From Lachnospiraceae bacterium (GTDB taxonomy: Bacteria; Bacillota; Clostridia; Lachnospirales; Lachnospiraceae), in NCBI GenBank assembly GCA_021203305.1, contig JAJQBK010000010.1:1-64000 (forward strand): 64,000 nucleotides of DNA. The letters are read 5' to 3'. The position numbers and the translations under genes are program-made. The stretch's first letter is position 1; each line of letters opens with the position of its first letter. The notes under the pieces were generated by a model, which made no database searches, had not been told where the DNA came from, and was given only the letters and a program-made list of their open reading frames with translations. This document shows positions 17,721 through 27,435 of this stretch, piece by piece.

Positions 17721-17766
17721 GTATGCCGTCTCAACCATATTTTTAATTATGATTGAAACGGCATAC
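17721..17766 (-). terminator. Probable terminator after the M18 aminopeptidase gene
   Basis: Long imperfect inverted repeat: GTATGCCGT.TCAA.CAT on the left pairs with ATG.TTGA.ACGGCATAC on the right around a 10-12-base AT loop. It begins 4 bases after the aminopeptidase stop; the T tract after it is weak (CTTTATTT). Confidence 0.5.
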
Positions 17767-17769
17767 CGG

Positions 17770-19047
17770 TCACATACTATAAAAATATTTCATCACCTTC
17801 ACCAGGTATTCGATATCCCGGCTGCCAGCCGTCTCCACCGCGGAATGCATGGCCAGCTGCGCCAGCCCGATATCCACCGTGGCCACAGACATGTGGGTGG
17901 CGGAATATTTTCCAAGCGTGCCTCCTCCCAGGCTGTCAGAATGGTTGTGGAAGACCTGACAGGGCACCCCGGCCCGCTGGCAGAGCTGTTTCATGATGCT
18001 GCCGGTGTAGGCACTGGTGGTATATTTCTGCGCCGCGGAATATTTGATCACAATTCCGCCGTTCATGGTCGGCCGGTTGGTGGGGTCCGCCTTCTCCGGA
18101 CTGTTGGGATGCACCGCGTGGGCATTGTCCGCTGAAATCATAAAGCTGTTGGCCATGGTCTCCATGTAGGTGGTCTCGCTGCCGCCAAGGCTGTAAATCA
18201 CCCGCTTTACCGTATCCCTCAGGAAATCACTGTCCGCGCCCTGGGGAGACATGCTGCCCACCTCCTCATTGTCAAAAACGGCGCACAGGCTGACATAATC
18301 CCGGGGCTTACTCTCAATAATTGCTTTCAGGCTGGCAAAGGCGCACTCCTGATCGTCCAGTCTGGGGGAAAGAATCAGATCCTCATCCATTCCGATCAGC
18401 GTCCCCGGCTGCCGGGTGTACAGATTCAGGTCATAGCCCAGAATCCGGGACTTTTCTGTCCCTGTCTCCCGCTCCAGCAGCTTCCCGAACGCCTCTCCAT
18501 CCGCGGTGGTGGAAAGAAGGGGGCATAAATCCTTCTGCACGCTGAATTTCACACCGTTATTAGCTTCCCTGTTCATATGGATCGCCAGAGAAGGAATAAC
18601 CAGCAGATCCCGGTCAAAATTCACCAGCTTTTTGGCGATCGCTCCATTCTCCTCCAGATACACCTTTCCTGCCACAGACAGGGGCCGGTCAAACCAGGTG
18701 GACAAAATCATGCCGCCGTAGCGCTCTACATTCAGCTTTGTATACAGGTTCCCCAGAGTCATTTCCGGACTGGCCTTGATTTTGAAAGCAGGAGAATCGC
18801 TGTGGCTGGCCGCCAGATGAAAGCCCTTCCAGGGCTCTTCGGGGATTCGGAAAGCGATGATGGCCGAGCCCTGCCTGGTCACGTAATAGCTCTTTCCTCT
18901 CTGAAGCTCCCAGCTCTTTTTTTCACTGATTCTCTCAAAACCCGCCTCCTCCAGCATTTTCTTCGCCTGATCCACCACATGGTAGGGGCTGGGCGCGTGG
19001 TCAATAAAATATAACAGCTCCTTCACAATACTGTTCTGTTCCTTCAT
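17770..19047 (-). CDS. M18 family aminopeptidase
   Basis: 425 residues, the normal length for M18 (aspartyl aminopeptidase type) metallopeptidases that remove acidic N-terminal residues in the cytoplasm. Metal and catalytic signatures are present: HLAASHSDSPAFKIK, SPRLDDQE, VFDNEEVGS and near the C-terminus FHNHSDSLGGGTLG. Start ATG at 19047 lies behind AGGTAGGA. It follows the GH13 gene by 12 bases, so it is the last gene of a GNAT-amylase-peptidase unit. Confidence 0.94.
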   Translation of the reverse strand: MKEQNSIVKELLYFIDHAPSPYHVVDQAKKMLEEAGFERISEKKSWELQRGKSYYVTRQGSAIIAFRIPEEPWKGFHLAASHSDSPAFKIKASPEMTLGNLYTKLNVERYGGMILSTWFDRPLSVAGKVYLEENGAIAKKLVNFDRDLLVIPSLAIHMNREANNGVKFSVQKDLCPLLSTTADGEAFGKLLERETGTEKSRILGYDLNLYTRQPGTLIGMDEDLILSPRLDDQECAFASLKAIIESKPRDYVSLCAVFDNEEVGSMSPQGADSDFLRDTVKRVIYSLGGSETTYMETMANSFMISADNAHAVHPNSPEKADPTNRPTMNGGIVIKYSAAQKYTTSAYTGSIMKQLCQRAGVPCQVFHNHSDSLGGGTLGKYSATHMSVATVDIGLAQLAMHSAVETAGSRDIEYLVKVMKYFYSM

Positions 19048-19059
19048 TTTTTCATTTTC

Positions 19060-20373
19060 CTACCTTTCGCACCTCCAGAACGCGGCGCTGTAGGGCGGCA
19101 GATGGCTGCCTCCGCCAAAATCGTGGGTTTCTCCACTGATCATATCCTGAGCCAGACCACAGCCAGCGTCAAAATGGGCCACGTACTCCTCCCCGTCCGC
19201 GTTGATGGCCACCAGTACCCTCTCGCTGTCGCATTTTCTCTCAAAAATACACTGCTTATTGGTCAGCAGCACTGAGCGGAAGGAACCGTGATTCAGCGCC
19301 CTGGAAGCTTTCTTTGCCGCGGAAAGCTTACTGATCCATTCCGTCAGTTCATTCCACTGAGGCTTTTCAAAGGCCGGCCGCAGCGCCGGGTCGCCCTCGC
19401 TCTTATCGGCCTTCGCGCCCCACTCGCTGCCGTAGTACAGGCAGGGAATGCCGGGCATGCCAAAGAGAAGCGCATAAATTAAGGGCAGATGCTTTTCATT
19501 CTGCAATATGCTGGCGATTCTGGACACGTCATGGTTGTCCACAAAGGAAAGCAAGTGCTTTCCGGTATAGAGGCACCACGGCTCTGAACCAAACTGCCGG
19601 TTCAGGGAATAGATGATCTCAAACATATTCATGCTGTTGAAGCTGGAATACAGCCCCTTATAGCACTCGTAATTGGTGACGGAATGCAGCATATCCTGGT
19701 TCATGATGCGGTTGTAATCCCCGTGGAGCACCTCCCCCACCAGGAAAAAATCCTGCTTTACGTAATTACAGTGAGCCCGCAGTCTTTTCAGGAAATCCAG
19801 GTCCAGGCTGTAGGCCACATCCAGGCGCAGTCCGTCGATGTCCCAGGCCTCCACCCAGAAGCTGACGCAGTCCAGCAGATAATCCACCACCTGGGGATTG
19901 CACAGATTTAATTTCACCAGATCATAGCAGCCCTCCCAGCCCTCATACCAGAGGCCGTCATTGTAATTGGAATTGCCCCCGAAATCAATGCGGTAAAACC
20001 AGTCCCTGTAAGGAGAATTTTCCCGGTTTCGCAGCACGTCCTGAAAGGCCCAGAAGCCCCGGCCCACATGATTAAAGACGCCGTCCAGCACCACCCGGAT
20101 GCCGTGGAAATGCAGCTCGTTCACCACTTTCCTGAAATCCGCCTCATCCCCCAGTCGGGTATCAATTTTCCGATAATCCCTGGTGTCATAGCCGTGCGTA
20201 TCGGATTCAAACAGCGGTGAAAAATAAACCGCATCCACGCCCAGCTTCTCCAGATGAGGAATCCAGTCGATCACCTTTAAAATTCTGTGCTCCCGCACGC
20301 CGTCATTGGCAAAGGGCGCGCCGCAAAAGCCCATGGGATAAATCTGATAAAAAACACTTTCTTTTGCCCACAT
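19060..20373 (-). CDS. GH13 alpha-amylase family glycosidase
   Basis: 437 residues, no signal peptide, so cytoplasmic. The GH13 conserved regions are in order: DGVFNHVG, GLRLDVA (nucleophile Asp), VGEV (general acid Glu) and FVDNHD (transition-state Asp). The short C-terminal domain and cytoplasmic location suggest an enzyme acting on imported maltodextrins or cyclodextrins, such as a neopullulanase/cyclomaltodextrinase relative; exact specificity cannot be read from the sequence. GGAGGG lies 8 bases before the ATG. Its neighbours give no sugar-transport context. Confidence 0.9.
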   Translation of the reverse strand: MWAKESVFYQIYPMGFCGAPFANDGVREHRILKVIDWIPHLEKLGVDAVYFSPLFESDTHGYDTRDYRKIDTRLGDEADFRKVVNELHFHGIRVVLDGVFNHVGRGFWAFQDVLRNRENSPYRDWFYRIDFGGNSNYNDGLWYEGWEGCYDLVKLNLCNPQVVDYLLDCVSFWVEAWDIDGLRLDVAYSLDLDFLKRLRAHCNYVKQDFFLVGEVLHGDYNRIMNQDMLHSVTNYECYKGLYSSFNSMNMFEIIYSLNRQFGSEPWCLYTGKHLLSFVDNHDVSRIASILQNEKHLPLIYALLFGMPGIPCLYYGSEWGAKADKSEGDPALRPAFEKPQWNELTEWISKLSAAKKASRALNHGSFRSVLLTNKQCIFERKCDSERVLVAINADGEEYVAHFDAGCGLAQDMISGETHDFGGGSHLPPYSAAFWRCER

Positions 20374-20391
20374 AAAAAAGTCCCTCCGTGT

Positions 20392-20862
20392 TTATAATAC
20401 CTTTTCCATGCCCACCTTGTAAGGCACAAGCCCGCATTTCTCATAAAATTTCATGGCGCCGGGATTGCAGCTCCATACATTCAGCGTCACGTTGTAGCAG
20501 CCGATTTTCCTGGCATAATCCAGCACATACTCATACAGGGTTTCCCCGATGTGCTGACCCCTGACCTCCTCATCCACGCACAGGTCATCGATATAGAGGG
20601 TTTTCATATCGGGATGAGTGTTGTCTCCTATGTACTCCTCCAGGATACAGAAGGCGTAGCCTGAAACCTGATTCTTCTCATCCACCGCCGCGAAAACCGG
20701 GCGTTTTTCCTCCTTCAGAAGCTCTTCAAGCTCCCGGTCTGTATACTTTTTGACGTCCGGCTTAAATAAATCCGGCCTGCCGTTGTGATGTACCATCAGC
20801 ACCTGATACAGCAGCTTATTCAGGCCGGGGATGTCCTCGGCCGTGGCTCTTCTTATGTTCAT
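20392..20862 (-). CDS. GNAT family N-acetyltransferase
   Basis: 156 residues, a single GNAT domain. Motif A (acetyl-CoA pyrophosphate loop) is VDEEVRGQHIGETL and the C-terminal motif B contains NPGAMKFYEKCGL. Substrate unknown. GGAGGG precedes the ATG by 9 bases; it starts the operon with GH13 and M18 genes. Confidence 0.92.
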   Translation of the reverse strand: MNIRRATAEDIPGLNKLLYQVLMVHHNGRPDLFKPDVKKYTDRELEELLKEEKRPVFAAVDEKNQVSGYAFCILEEYIGDNTHPDMKTLYIDDLCVDEEVRGQHIGETLYEYVLDYARKIGCYNVTLNVWSCNPGAMKFYEKCGLVPYKVGMEKVL

Positions 20863-20991
20863 CTGTTTTCTCCCTCCGTTTCTTATGACAGCCGCGGAGC
20901 CATAAGCACCCGCCCCGGGTTCCCGATAAGGGCAGTATCCGCTCCACAGCCTTTTGCTTCCGTGATATTTTTTTACTGCCCGCTCATCTTC

Positions 20992-21423
20992 CTACAGATA
21001 CTCCCGCAGCCCCTTCTCCAGCTTCTCCTCCGCTTCAATGATATCCCCGGTCAGCTTTTTCACCTCCTGGGTGGCCGCCGGATACTGATGAAGGTAGCGG
21101 TACAGCGACTTGATGCCCATGTGGCAGCCGTCCGTCACCATCTCGGCGGCAACCCGGTCGCAGTTTTTGTCATCCATCTTCATCATCGTCTTCGCCCGGG
21201 CCATCAGCTTCGCCATGGCCGCAGGCTCCTTGCCATTGTCCCGGTAGCGTTCCAAAAGCCTGTGGGTATCGTCCCCCAGCCTGGAATGGGTGTCCTTGCT
21301 CTGCTCCAGCAGATTTTTCAGGCTCTGGTCCTTCACTCTGTCCATCACATCATCCAGTGAGGAAATTCCCATCTTCACCCCGGCGTTGCACTCCCGTAAG
21401 AGCTTGATTGTATCGTCATTCAT
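20992..21423 (-). CDS. Small four-helix protein, possibly DUF2383/ferritin-like
   Basis: 143 residues, predicted almost entirely helical and rich in Met, Lys, Asp and Glu (for example LARAKTMMKMDDKN). The length, the N-terminal DDTIKLLRECNAGVKMG and the helical pattern resemble DUF2383 ferritin-like proteins, but I cannot confirm the family. No signal peptide. GGAGG lies 8 bases before the ATG. A dispersed repeat sits just upstream (21450-21486). Confidence 0.7.
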   Translation of the reverse strand: MNDDTIKLLRECNAGVKMGISSLDDVMDRVKDQSLKNLLEQSKDTHSRLGDDTHRLLERYRDNGKEPAAMAKLMARAKTMMKMDDKNCDRVAAEMVTDGCHMGIKSLYRYLHQYPAATQEVKKLTGDIIEAEEKLEKGLREYL

Positions 21424-21449
21424 ATTATGCGCCTCCCTGCGTATTTGTA

Positions 21450-21486
21450 TGATACAGGGGACAAAAGGTCAGAAATCCGTGTATCA
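21450..21486. repeat. Dispersed intergenic element with TGATACA/TGTATCA ends
   Basis: 37 bases with perfect 7-base terminal inverted repeats and core GGGGACAAAAGGTCAGAAATC. It is nearly identical, in opposite orientation, to 6921-6959. The rest of the 21424-21639 gap shows no gene. Confidence 0.75.
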
Positions 21487-21639
21487 TTCCATTTTGCCGC
21501 TTTATTATCTGTATCACTACCATTGTCTGCAAGGAGGAAAAAATTATACATTCAGCCATCGGACTGCAGTGAGACCTTCAGAAGCCGCAATTCGCCTATC
21601 TGCCAACGCGGGATGGGCATATTATTTCTCCGCTGCCCC

Positions 21640-22716
21640 TCACTGGCCGCTCATCTTCACTAATTTCGCGGCCTGGTCCGCGGCGATGCAGGCGTCCAGA
21701 ATCTCATCGATATCGCCGTTCATCACCTTGTCCAGCTTATACAGCGTCAGGCCGATACGGTGGTCAGTGACCCGGCCCTGGGGAAAATTATAGGTGCGGA
21801 TCTTCTCGGAACGGTCGCCGGTGCCGATCTGGCTGCGGCGAAGCTCCGCTTCCGCGTCATGCTGCTTTTGCTGTTCCATATCGTAGAGCTTGGATTTCAG
21901 CAGGGCAAAGGCCTTGGCCTTATTCTGCAGCTGGCTCTTCTCTGTCTGGGAATAGACCACAATTCCTGTGGGATAATGGGTCAGGCGCACCGCGGAATCC
22001 GTGGTATTGACGCACTGGCCGCCGTTGCCGGAGGCACGCATCACATCGATGCGGATATCCTTCTCATCAATCACAATGTCAATATCCTCGTCCGCCTCCG
22101 GCATCACCGCCACCGTGGCCGTGGAGGTGTGAATCCGTCCGCCGGACTCGGTCTCCGGCACCCTCTGCACCCGATGGACGCCGGACTCATATTTCAGCCG
22201 GGAATAAGCCCCTTTTCCGGAAATCTGGAAGTTGACCTCCTTCATGCCGCCGATTCCGCTCTCATCGGCGTACTGGGTCTCCACCTTCCAGCCCCTGCTG
22301 AGAGCATATTTTACATATAAACGATACAGCTCCGCCGCAAAGAGCGCCGCCTCGTCTCCGCCGGCCCCGCCGCGGATTTCCATGATCACGTTTTTATCAT
22401 CATTGGGGTCCTTTGGCAAAAGCAGAAGCTTCAGCCTCTGCTCTGACTCCTCCGCCTCTTTCCTGCTGTCAGCAAGGGTCTCCTTCAAAAGCCCCCGCAT
22501 CTCCTCATCGGTCTCCTCCTCCAGCATGGCAAGAGAATCCTCAATGTCCTGCTTCGCTTTTTTATAGCCCTTATAGGTCTCCACCACAGGCGTCAGATCG
22601 CTCTGCTCCTTCATCAGCTTCCGGAACCGCTCCTGATCGGCTGTGACTGTGGGCTCATTCAATTCATTTAAAATCTCCTCAAAACGATTCAGCAAATCGT
22701 CCAGCCTGTCAAACAT
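21640..22716 (-). CDS. prfA: Peptide chain release factor 1
   Basis: 358 residues, the RF1 length. The peptidyl-hydrolysis motif GGQ is at 232-234 (SGNGGQCVN) and the stop-codon recognition tripeptide of RF1 (P-x-T, PET at 187-189) is present. It releases peptides at UAA and UAG and is methylated on the GGQ glutamine by PrmC, the gene immediately upstream. GGAGGA lies 7 bases before the ATG. Of interest here because two neighbouring genes carry in-frame UAG codons. Confidence 0.97.
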   Translation of the reverse strand: MFDRLDDLLNRFEEILNELNEPTVTADQERFRKLMKEQSDLTPVVETYKGYKKAKQDIEDSLAMLEEETDEEMRGLLKETLADSRKEAEESEQRLKLLLLPKDPNDDKNVIMEIRGGAGGDEAALFAAELYRLYVKYALSRGWKVETQYADESGIGGMKEVNFQISGKGAYSRLKYESGVHRVQRVPETESGGRIHTSTATVAVMPEADEDIDIVIDEKDIRIDVMRASGNGGQCVNTTDSAVRLTHYPTGIVVYSQTEKSQLQNKAKAFALLKSKLYDMEQQKQHDAEAELRRSQIGTGDRSEKIRTYNFPQGRVTDHRIGLTLYKLDKVMNGDIDEILDACIAADQAAKLVKMSGQ

Positions 22717-22785
22717 CTCTCTTCCTCCAACTCCCCGGCATGATCCGGGCAGATCACTCTTTCCCAGTCTTCCCGGTACATCCGG

Positions 22786-23640
22786 TCAGGCACCATTCTT
22801 TTTCCATCTCCCCGATACCACCCGGTCAAACCCGGACAAATCCTGCTTTACGCGGACATCCGCAAAGCCCGCCGCTTTCATCAGATCGCTGACCGCCGCT
22901 CCCTGGTCATAACCGATCTCCAGAAAAATAAAGCCGCCCTCTCTTAAATATTTCCCGCTCTCAGGGATCATCCTCCGGTAAAAATCAAGTCCGTCCCCGC
23001 CTCCGTCCAGGGCAAGCGCCGGCTCATGGGCCTTTACCTCCGGCTCCAGGGTACCGATCACCTCTGAGGCAATATAGGGCGGATTGGACACAATCACATC
23101 AAAGCGGCCTGTCACGGAAGTAAAAAGATCGCTCTTACACAGGCCCGCCCGCAGCTCTTTCTTTTCACTGATCCCGCGCAGGTTCCTCTCCGCCACGGTC
23201 AACGCCCCATCGGAAATATCCGTCCCCAGGCCGCGGCAGCCCTCACTATAATAAAGAAGACTAAGCAGAATGCAGCCGCTGCCGGTGCACAGATCAAGAA
23301 GCTCCATCCCCGGTTTCAGTACCTTCAGCGCTTCCTCAACCACCGTCTCCGTATCCTGCCTGGGAATCAGCACATTTTCATTGACATAAAAGGGCAGCCC
23401 CATGAACTCCTGCGTCCCTGTGATCTGCTGCAGGGGAACGCGGCTTTCTCTGCGGGCGACAGCCTGAAAATAGGCCTGCTCCTCCCTCCCGGCAAGAGAC
23501 CTGTCTCCGTGAACCAGCAGGTCCTGGCGAGTCACACCGCAGAAATGCTCCAGCAAAAGCCTGGCGTCCAGGGCATATTCCGCCACTCCGGCGTTTTTCA
23601 AAAGCTTTGCTCCCTGTCTGTACGCTTCCTCACAGGTCAT
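22786..23640 (-). CDS. prmC: Release factor glutamine methyltransferase
   Basis: 284 residues. N-terminal helical domain followed by an S-adenosylmethionine Rossmann fold with LLDLCTGSGCILLSL and the catalytic NPPY (IVSNPPYIASEV). It methylates the GGQ glutamine of release factors; prfA follows directly. ATG at 23640 is preferred over the long upstream extension, which is antisense-biased Arg-rich sequence; GAGGAG lies about 10 bases upstream. It overlaps the end of the DUF1385 gene by 11 bases. Confidence 0.95.
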   Translation of the reverse strand: MTCEEAYRQGAKLLKNAGVAEYALDARLLLEHFCGVTRQDLLVHGDRSLAGREEQAYFQAVARRESRVPLQQITGTQEFMGLPFYVNENVLIPRQDTETVVEEALKVLKPGMELLDLCTGSGCILLSLLYYSEGCRGLGTDISDGALTVAERNLRGISEKKELRAGLCKSDLFTSVTGRFDVIVSNPPYIASEVIGTLEPEVKAHEPALALDGGGDGLDFYRRMIPESGKYLREGGFIFLEIGYDQGAAVSDLMKAAGFADVRVKQDLSGFDRVVSGRWKKNGA

Positions 23641-25045
23641 GTTCAAGAAGCTCCTCGATCTCTCTGCCGGCCTCCTCCTCGCTGCGAACCCTGCCATCCG
23701 CCCGCTCACTGATCCCGGCCTCGCCATTGTTTTTAATCTCTGCCTGGTTCGTCTCCTCTTCGCTGCCAGCCACCGTCTGCCCGGCCTGACCGCCGTTTTT
23801 TCCCTCCTCCGGCTGCTGGTCGCTCTCATCCGGCTGCCCGTGTTCCTCTGTGTTCGAAACAGCGACGTCATATTCCGCGTATTTCATCAGTTCGGGATCA
23901 ATCTCGCCCTCTATTTCAGCCAAATCCTGAGCATCCGCTTCAAAATCTTCGATGAACCCATCATCAGAAGCATTATATTCTTCTAATTCATCATCAATAA
24001 TAGCATCCCCGGAATCATCCTCCATGAGCTCATCGTCAAAATCCTCATCCCCGTACTCTTCTTCATACTCTTCCTCGTATTCCTCCTCCGGCTCCTCCTG
24101 ATGTCCGAAGGTTTCCTCCTGATAGGCTTCCCAGTCAAACACCGCTTCCACGGCCCCAATCGCCACCTCAATCATATCATCCTCAGGCTCCCTGGTGCTG
24201 AGCAGCTGCAGCCCAAGCCCCGGCAGATTCAAAAGCTTCACCAGCGGATTGGCGCTGCGCCCCGCCAGGCGGATCAGTTCATAGGAGACCCCCGCGATCA
24301 CCGGAATCAGCAGCAGCCTGTACAGCAGCCGAAGCAGCGGATTGGACTCCTGAATGAAGAAAAAAAGCACACAGGAAATCACCATCACGTACAGCATGAA
24401 GCTGGTGCCGCAGCGGGGATGAAGCCTGCTGGAACGGCGCACATTCTGCACCGTCAGGGGCTTTCCCCGCTCAATGCAGTTGATACACTTGTGCTCCGCG
24501 CCATGATACATATACATTCTGTCAATATCGTCCATCAGTCCGATCAGCGTCACATAGGCGATAAAAATGGCCAGCCGGATGACTTCCTCAAAAACAGAGA
24601 GAACCGTCCTGCTTACAATAAACTGCCCCAGAAAGGCGCTCAGGCCGTAGGGCAGCAGAATAAAAACCGCCACCGCCAGAATCACCGCCGCGAACACGGT
24701 GCAGGTCATGATGATATCGTTCGCCTTATCGCCAAAGTGCTTTTTTTAAAAAAGCTCAAACCCGCCGGGCTCCTCATCGTCCTCCATGCCCGTCTCCGCG
24801 GAGAAATTCAGGCTCTGAAAGCCCACCCTCAGGCTGTCTATAAAATTCACCACCCCCCTGACAAAGGGGATTTGGGATAAAACGCTCTTTTTCTTTTTGC
24901 TTCCTGTCTTCTTTTCCAAAGCGATGGCGCCGTCCGCTTTCCGCACCGCGATGGCGTAATCGGCTCCGTTGCGCATCATGATGCCGTCCAGGACGGCCTG
25001 GCCGCCGATGCCGCAGTAATGCTGCTTTGTCTTCTTGCGTGACAT
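23630..25045 (-). pseudogene. DUF1385 membrane protein split by an in-frame TAA
   Basis: The N-terminal part (25045-24746) has the DUF1385 hallmarks QHYCGIGGQAVLDGIMMR and PFVRGVVNF. After a TAA at 24748-24746 the same frame continues KKHFGDKANDIIMTCTVF, then the membrane and MYHGAEHKCI sections of the family (24745-23630). The stop sits in a T6A7 tract on the coding strand; TTA in place of TAA would restore a 471-residue protein. Reinitiation at ATG 24709 could yield the membrane part alone. The C-terminus is a 180-residue extension very rich in Glu/Asp (EEEYEEEYEEEYGDED) not usual in the family. Function unknown; conserved position between rpmE and prmC in Clostridia. AGGAGG precedes the first ATG. 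Confidence 0.82.
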
Positions 25046-25068
25046 AGCTTCCTCCTGTGGGATAAAAG

Positions 25069-25103
25069 AAAAAGGCTGAGATGAAAAACACCTCAACCTC
25101 AAC
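25069..25103 (-). terminator. Terminator after rpmE
   Basis: Minus-strand stem GGTTGAGGTG / CATCTCAGCC (two G-U pairs), TTTTT loop, followed by TTTTTCTTTT. It lies in the gap between rpmE and the DUF1385 ribosome site. Confidence 0.7.
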
Positions 25104-25118
25104 CTTTTCAACCGTTTA

Positions 25119-25319
25119 CTACTGCATTCCGTATTTTCTGTTGAACTTATCAATACGTCCGCGAGCCTGAGCTGCCTTCTGCTGTCCGGTATAAAACGGA
25201 TGACACTTGGAGCAGACCTCCACGTGGATCTCCGGCTTTGTGGAACCGGTCACAAACGTATTGCCGCAGTTGCAGGTAACTGTCGCCTGATAATACTTAG
25301 GATGTATTCCCTCTTTCAT
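25119..25319 (-). CDS. rpmE: 50S ribosomal protein L31, zinc-binding type
   Basis: 66 residues, full length. The Cys positions CNCG and [10 protein letters not shown] give the C+ (zinc-binding) form, which in Bacillus is replaced by the zinc-independent paralogue under zinc starvation. It has its own promoter (25389-25417) and a structured leader, followed by a terminator. GAGGTGAGG precedes the ATG. Confidence 0.97.
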   Translation of the reverse strand: MKEGIHPKYYQATVTCNCGNTFVTGSTKPEIHVEVCSKCHPFYTGQQKAAQARGRIDKFNRKYGMQ

Positions 25320-25388
25320 CGTACCTCACCTCTCTATATGATAAATAGTCGTTCCCATCCAGACTGTCCTCAAACAGACAGCTTACTC

Positions 25389-25417
25389 ATGATAGCATTC
25401 AAACGCGGTTTTTGCAA
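25389..25417 (-). promoter_or_regulatory. rpmE promoter and short leader
   Basis: Minus strand TTGCAA (25417-25412), 17-base spacer, TATCAT (25394-25389) with an extended TGC. The leader of about 65 bases contains the hairpin CTGTC/GACAG; L31 leaders with autoregulatory roles are known in Firmicutes and this could be one. Confidence 0.65.
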
Positions 25418-25479
25418 GCCCTTTTGAGAAATTTTATCTACTATTTTCGGGCCTGTGGGGCAATTTTTTTCCGCTTTCC

Positions 25480-27309
25480 TCAGAACAGACGCTGTTTTTT
25501 CACGATCTGCACGAAATCCGCGTTGTTTCTCGTGTGGGAAAATAAATCCAGAATCCGGTCCACCGCCTCGTCCGGCTTCATGCCGTTCAAACCGCGGCGC
25601 AGCATGGTCACGGCCTCCTGCTCCTCCTTAGACAGAAGCAGATCCTCTCTGCGGGTGCCGGACCTGGGGATGTCGATGGCCGGGAAAATACGCTTTTCCG
25701 AGAGCTTTCTGTCCAGAATGATCTCCATGTTGCCGGTGCCCTTGAATTCCTCATACACCACATCATCCATCTTGGAGCCGGTGTCCACCAGGGCTGTCGC
25801 CAGGATGGTCAGGCTGCCGCCCTCCCGCATATTTCTGGCCGCGCCGAAAAACCGCTTCGGCATATACAGAGCCGCCGGGTCCAGACCGCCGGAAAGGGTG
25901 CGCCCGCTGGGCTGGACCGTCAGGTTGTAGGCTCTGGTCAGACGGGTGATGCTGTCCAGGAGAATACAGACGTCCTGCTTCTGCTCCACCAGCCTCTTGG
26001 CCCTGCCGATGGTCATCTCCGCGACCCTCTTATGGTGCTCCGGCATCTCATCAAAGGTGGAATGAATGACCTCCACGTTATGACCCTGAATGGCCTCCTT
26101 CATGTCCGTCACTTCCTCCGGCCGCTCGTCGATCAGCAAAATGATCAGATGCACATCCGGATTATTGTGAATAATCGCCTGGGCTACCGCTTTCAGCAGA
26201 GTGGTCTTGCCGGCCTTGGGCGGGGATACGATCATACCGCGCTGCCCCTTGCCCACCGGACTCAGTAAATCCATAACCCGCATGGCCACATTGCAGCCGG
26301 GATGCTCCATGACCAGACGCTCATCCGGAAAGATCGGCGTCAGATCCTCGAAGTTGGGGCGCTTCGCCACAATGTCAGGATTGTAGCCGTTGACATTTTT
26401 GACATACAGTAAGGCCCTGTATTTTTCCTTATCAATTTTGACCCTGGTGTTGCCGCAGAGGACGTCGCCCGTCTTTAAATTAAAGCGACGGATCTGGTTG
26501 GGGGACACATATACGTCCTGGTCGCCGGGCATATAATTGTCGCTTCTGATAAAACCAAAGCCGTCCGGCATGACCTCCAGAATGCCGCGGACCTCCACGC
26601 CGCTGTCCAGCTCGGAGCCGCCGTTCTCAAAGGATTTTCTGGGAGCGGACTGGGCGAATTCCATCTGCTGCGCAGCCGCCTCCTCCATCTGCGGCCGGGC
26701 GGAGGATTCCGTCCTGTCCACCGAAAATCTGTAATCCTGGGAACCTGATTCCGCCGGTCTCTCTTCAGCCGGTCTCCGCTCCGCCGCTCTTTCCTCAACC
26801 ATGGCCGGTTCCGCCGCTCTCTCCCCGGCTGTCCTTCGTCCTGCGGGTCTTTCCCCGGCCGTCCGGCGCTCCGCCGGTCTTTCCTCCGTTGCTCTTCCCG
26901 CAGTGGCTCCGGATATAGACACCCTCCCGCCAGGCCTTCCCGGAAGCCTTCTGCCCGGCTGCCGGTTTGCTCCCGGTCTGGCCGGGGCGGTTCTTTCTGC
27001 CGCCGGCCTTCTTTCCGCTGATGGTATTCTGCCGGTTCCTTTTTCCGCAGCCGTGCCGGATTCATCATTGGAAGCCTCCGTTACTGAGCCGGGTACAGCA
27101 TTGGAAGAGGCCGTTTCCATAGCCGCGTTATCCGAAACCGCCGCTTCCGCAGCCTCCTTTTCCTCCTTCTGCCGCTTTTCCTCCTCGTCCATCCGGAGCA
27201 TAGCGTCCACTAGATCCGCTTTTTTCATGGCGGAAACGCCCCTGAGGCCCCTGAATTTCGCCACCTCCTTCAGCTCCGCAAGGCTCAGCGACTCATATTT
27301 CTCCCTCAT
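25480..27309 (-). CDS. rho: Transcription termination factor Rho with long N-terminal insertion
   Basis: 609 residues against about 420 for E. coli Rho. Residues 1-45 are the N-terminal helical domain. Residues about 50-230 are a low-complexity Arg/Pro/Ala/Glu insertion with repeats such as AERRTAGERPAG. Then come the RNA-binding cold-shock-like domain (VRGILEVMPDGFGFIRSDNYMPG), Walker A PPKAGKTT at about 363, Walker B VCILLDS and the R-loop region. It is an RNA-dependent ATPase helicase that ends transcription. Insertions of this sort are known in some Rho proteins and alter RNA affinity. AGGAGG precedes the ATG by 6 bases. Confidence 0.96.
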   Translation of the reverse strand: MREKYESLSLAELKEVAKFRGLRGVSAMKKADLVDAMLRMDEEEKRQKEEKEAAEAAVSDNAAMETASSNAVPGSVTEASNDESGTAAEKGTGRIPSAERRPAAERTAPARPGANRQPGRRLPGRPGGRVSISGATAGRATEERPAERRTAGERPAGRRTAGERAAEPAMVEERAAERRPAEERPAESGSQDYRFSVDRTESSARPQMEEAAAQQMEFAQSAPRKSFENGGSELDSGVEVRGILEVMPDGFGFIRSDNYMPGDQDVYVSPNQIRRFNLKTGDVLCGNTRVKIDKEKYRALLYVKNVNGYNPDIVAKRPNFEDLTPIFPDERLVMEHPGCNVAMRVMDLLSPVGKGQRGMIVSPPKAGKTTLLKAVAQAIIHNNPDVHLIILLIDERPEEVTDMKEAIQGHNVEVIHSTFDEMPEHHKRVAEMTIGRAKRLVEQKQDVCILLDSITRLTRAYNLTVQPSGRTLSGGLDPAALYMPKRFFGAARNMREGGSLTILATALVDTGSKMDDVVYEEFKGTGNMEIILDRKLSEKRIFPAIDIPRSGTRREDLLLSKEEQEAVTMLRRGLNGMKPDEAVDRILDLFSHTRNNADFVQIVKKQRLF

Positions 27310-27435
27310 TCAATTCCTCCTTTTTTCCATCTCTGGCAGCGAGGCCTTCCTGTCCCTTGCAACCATATAATTTTCCTACTGTGAAATAATGAAAATTATG
27401 AAACTGACAAAAGAAGAAAATACACTGCCGATAAA

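Noticed and set aside
17568..17756. 62-codon plus-strand frame between the Rpn-like and M18 genes
   Set aside because: No Shine-Dalgarno or promoter, and it runs through the aminopeptidase terminator hairpin.
24741..24753. Programmed frameshift at the T6A7 tract of the DUF1385 gene
   Set aside because: The parts before and after the stop are in the same frame, so a single -1 or +1 shift would not rejoin them.
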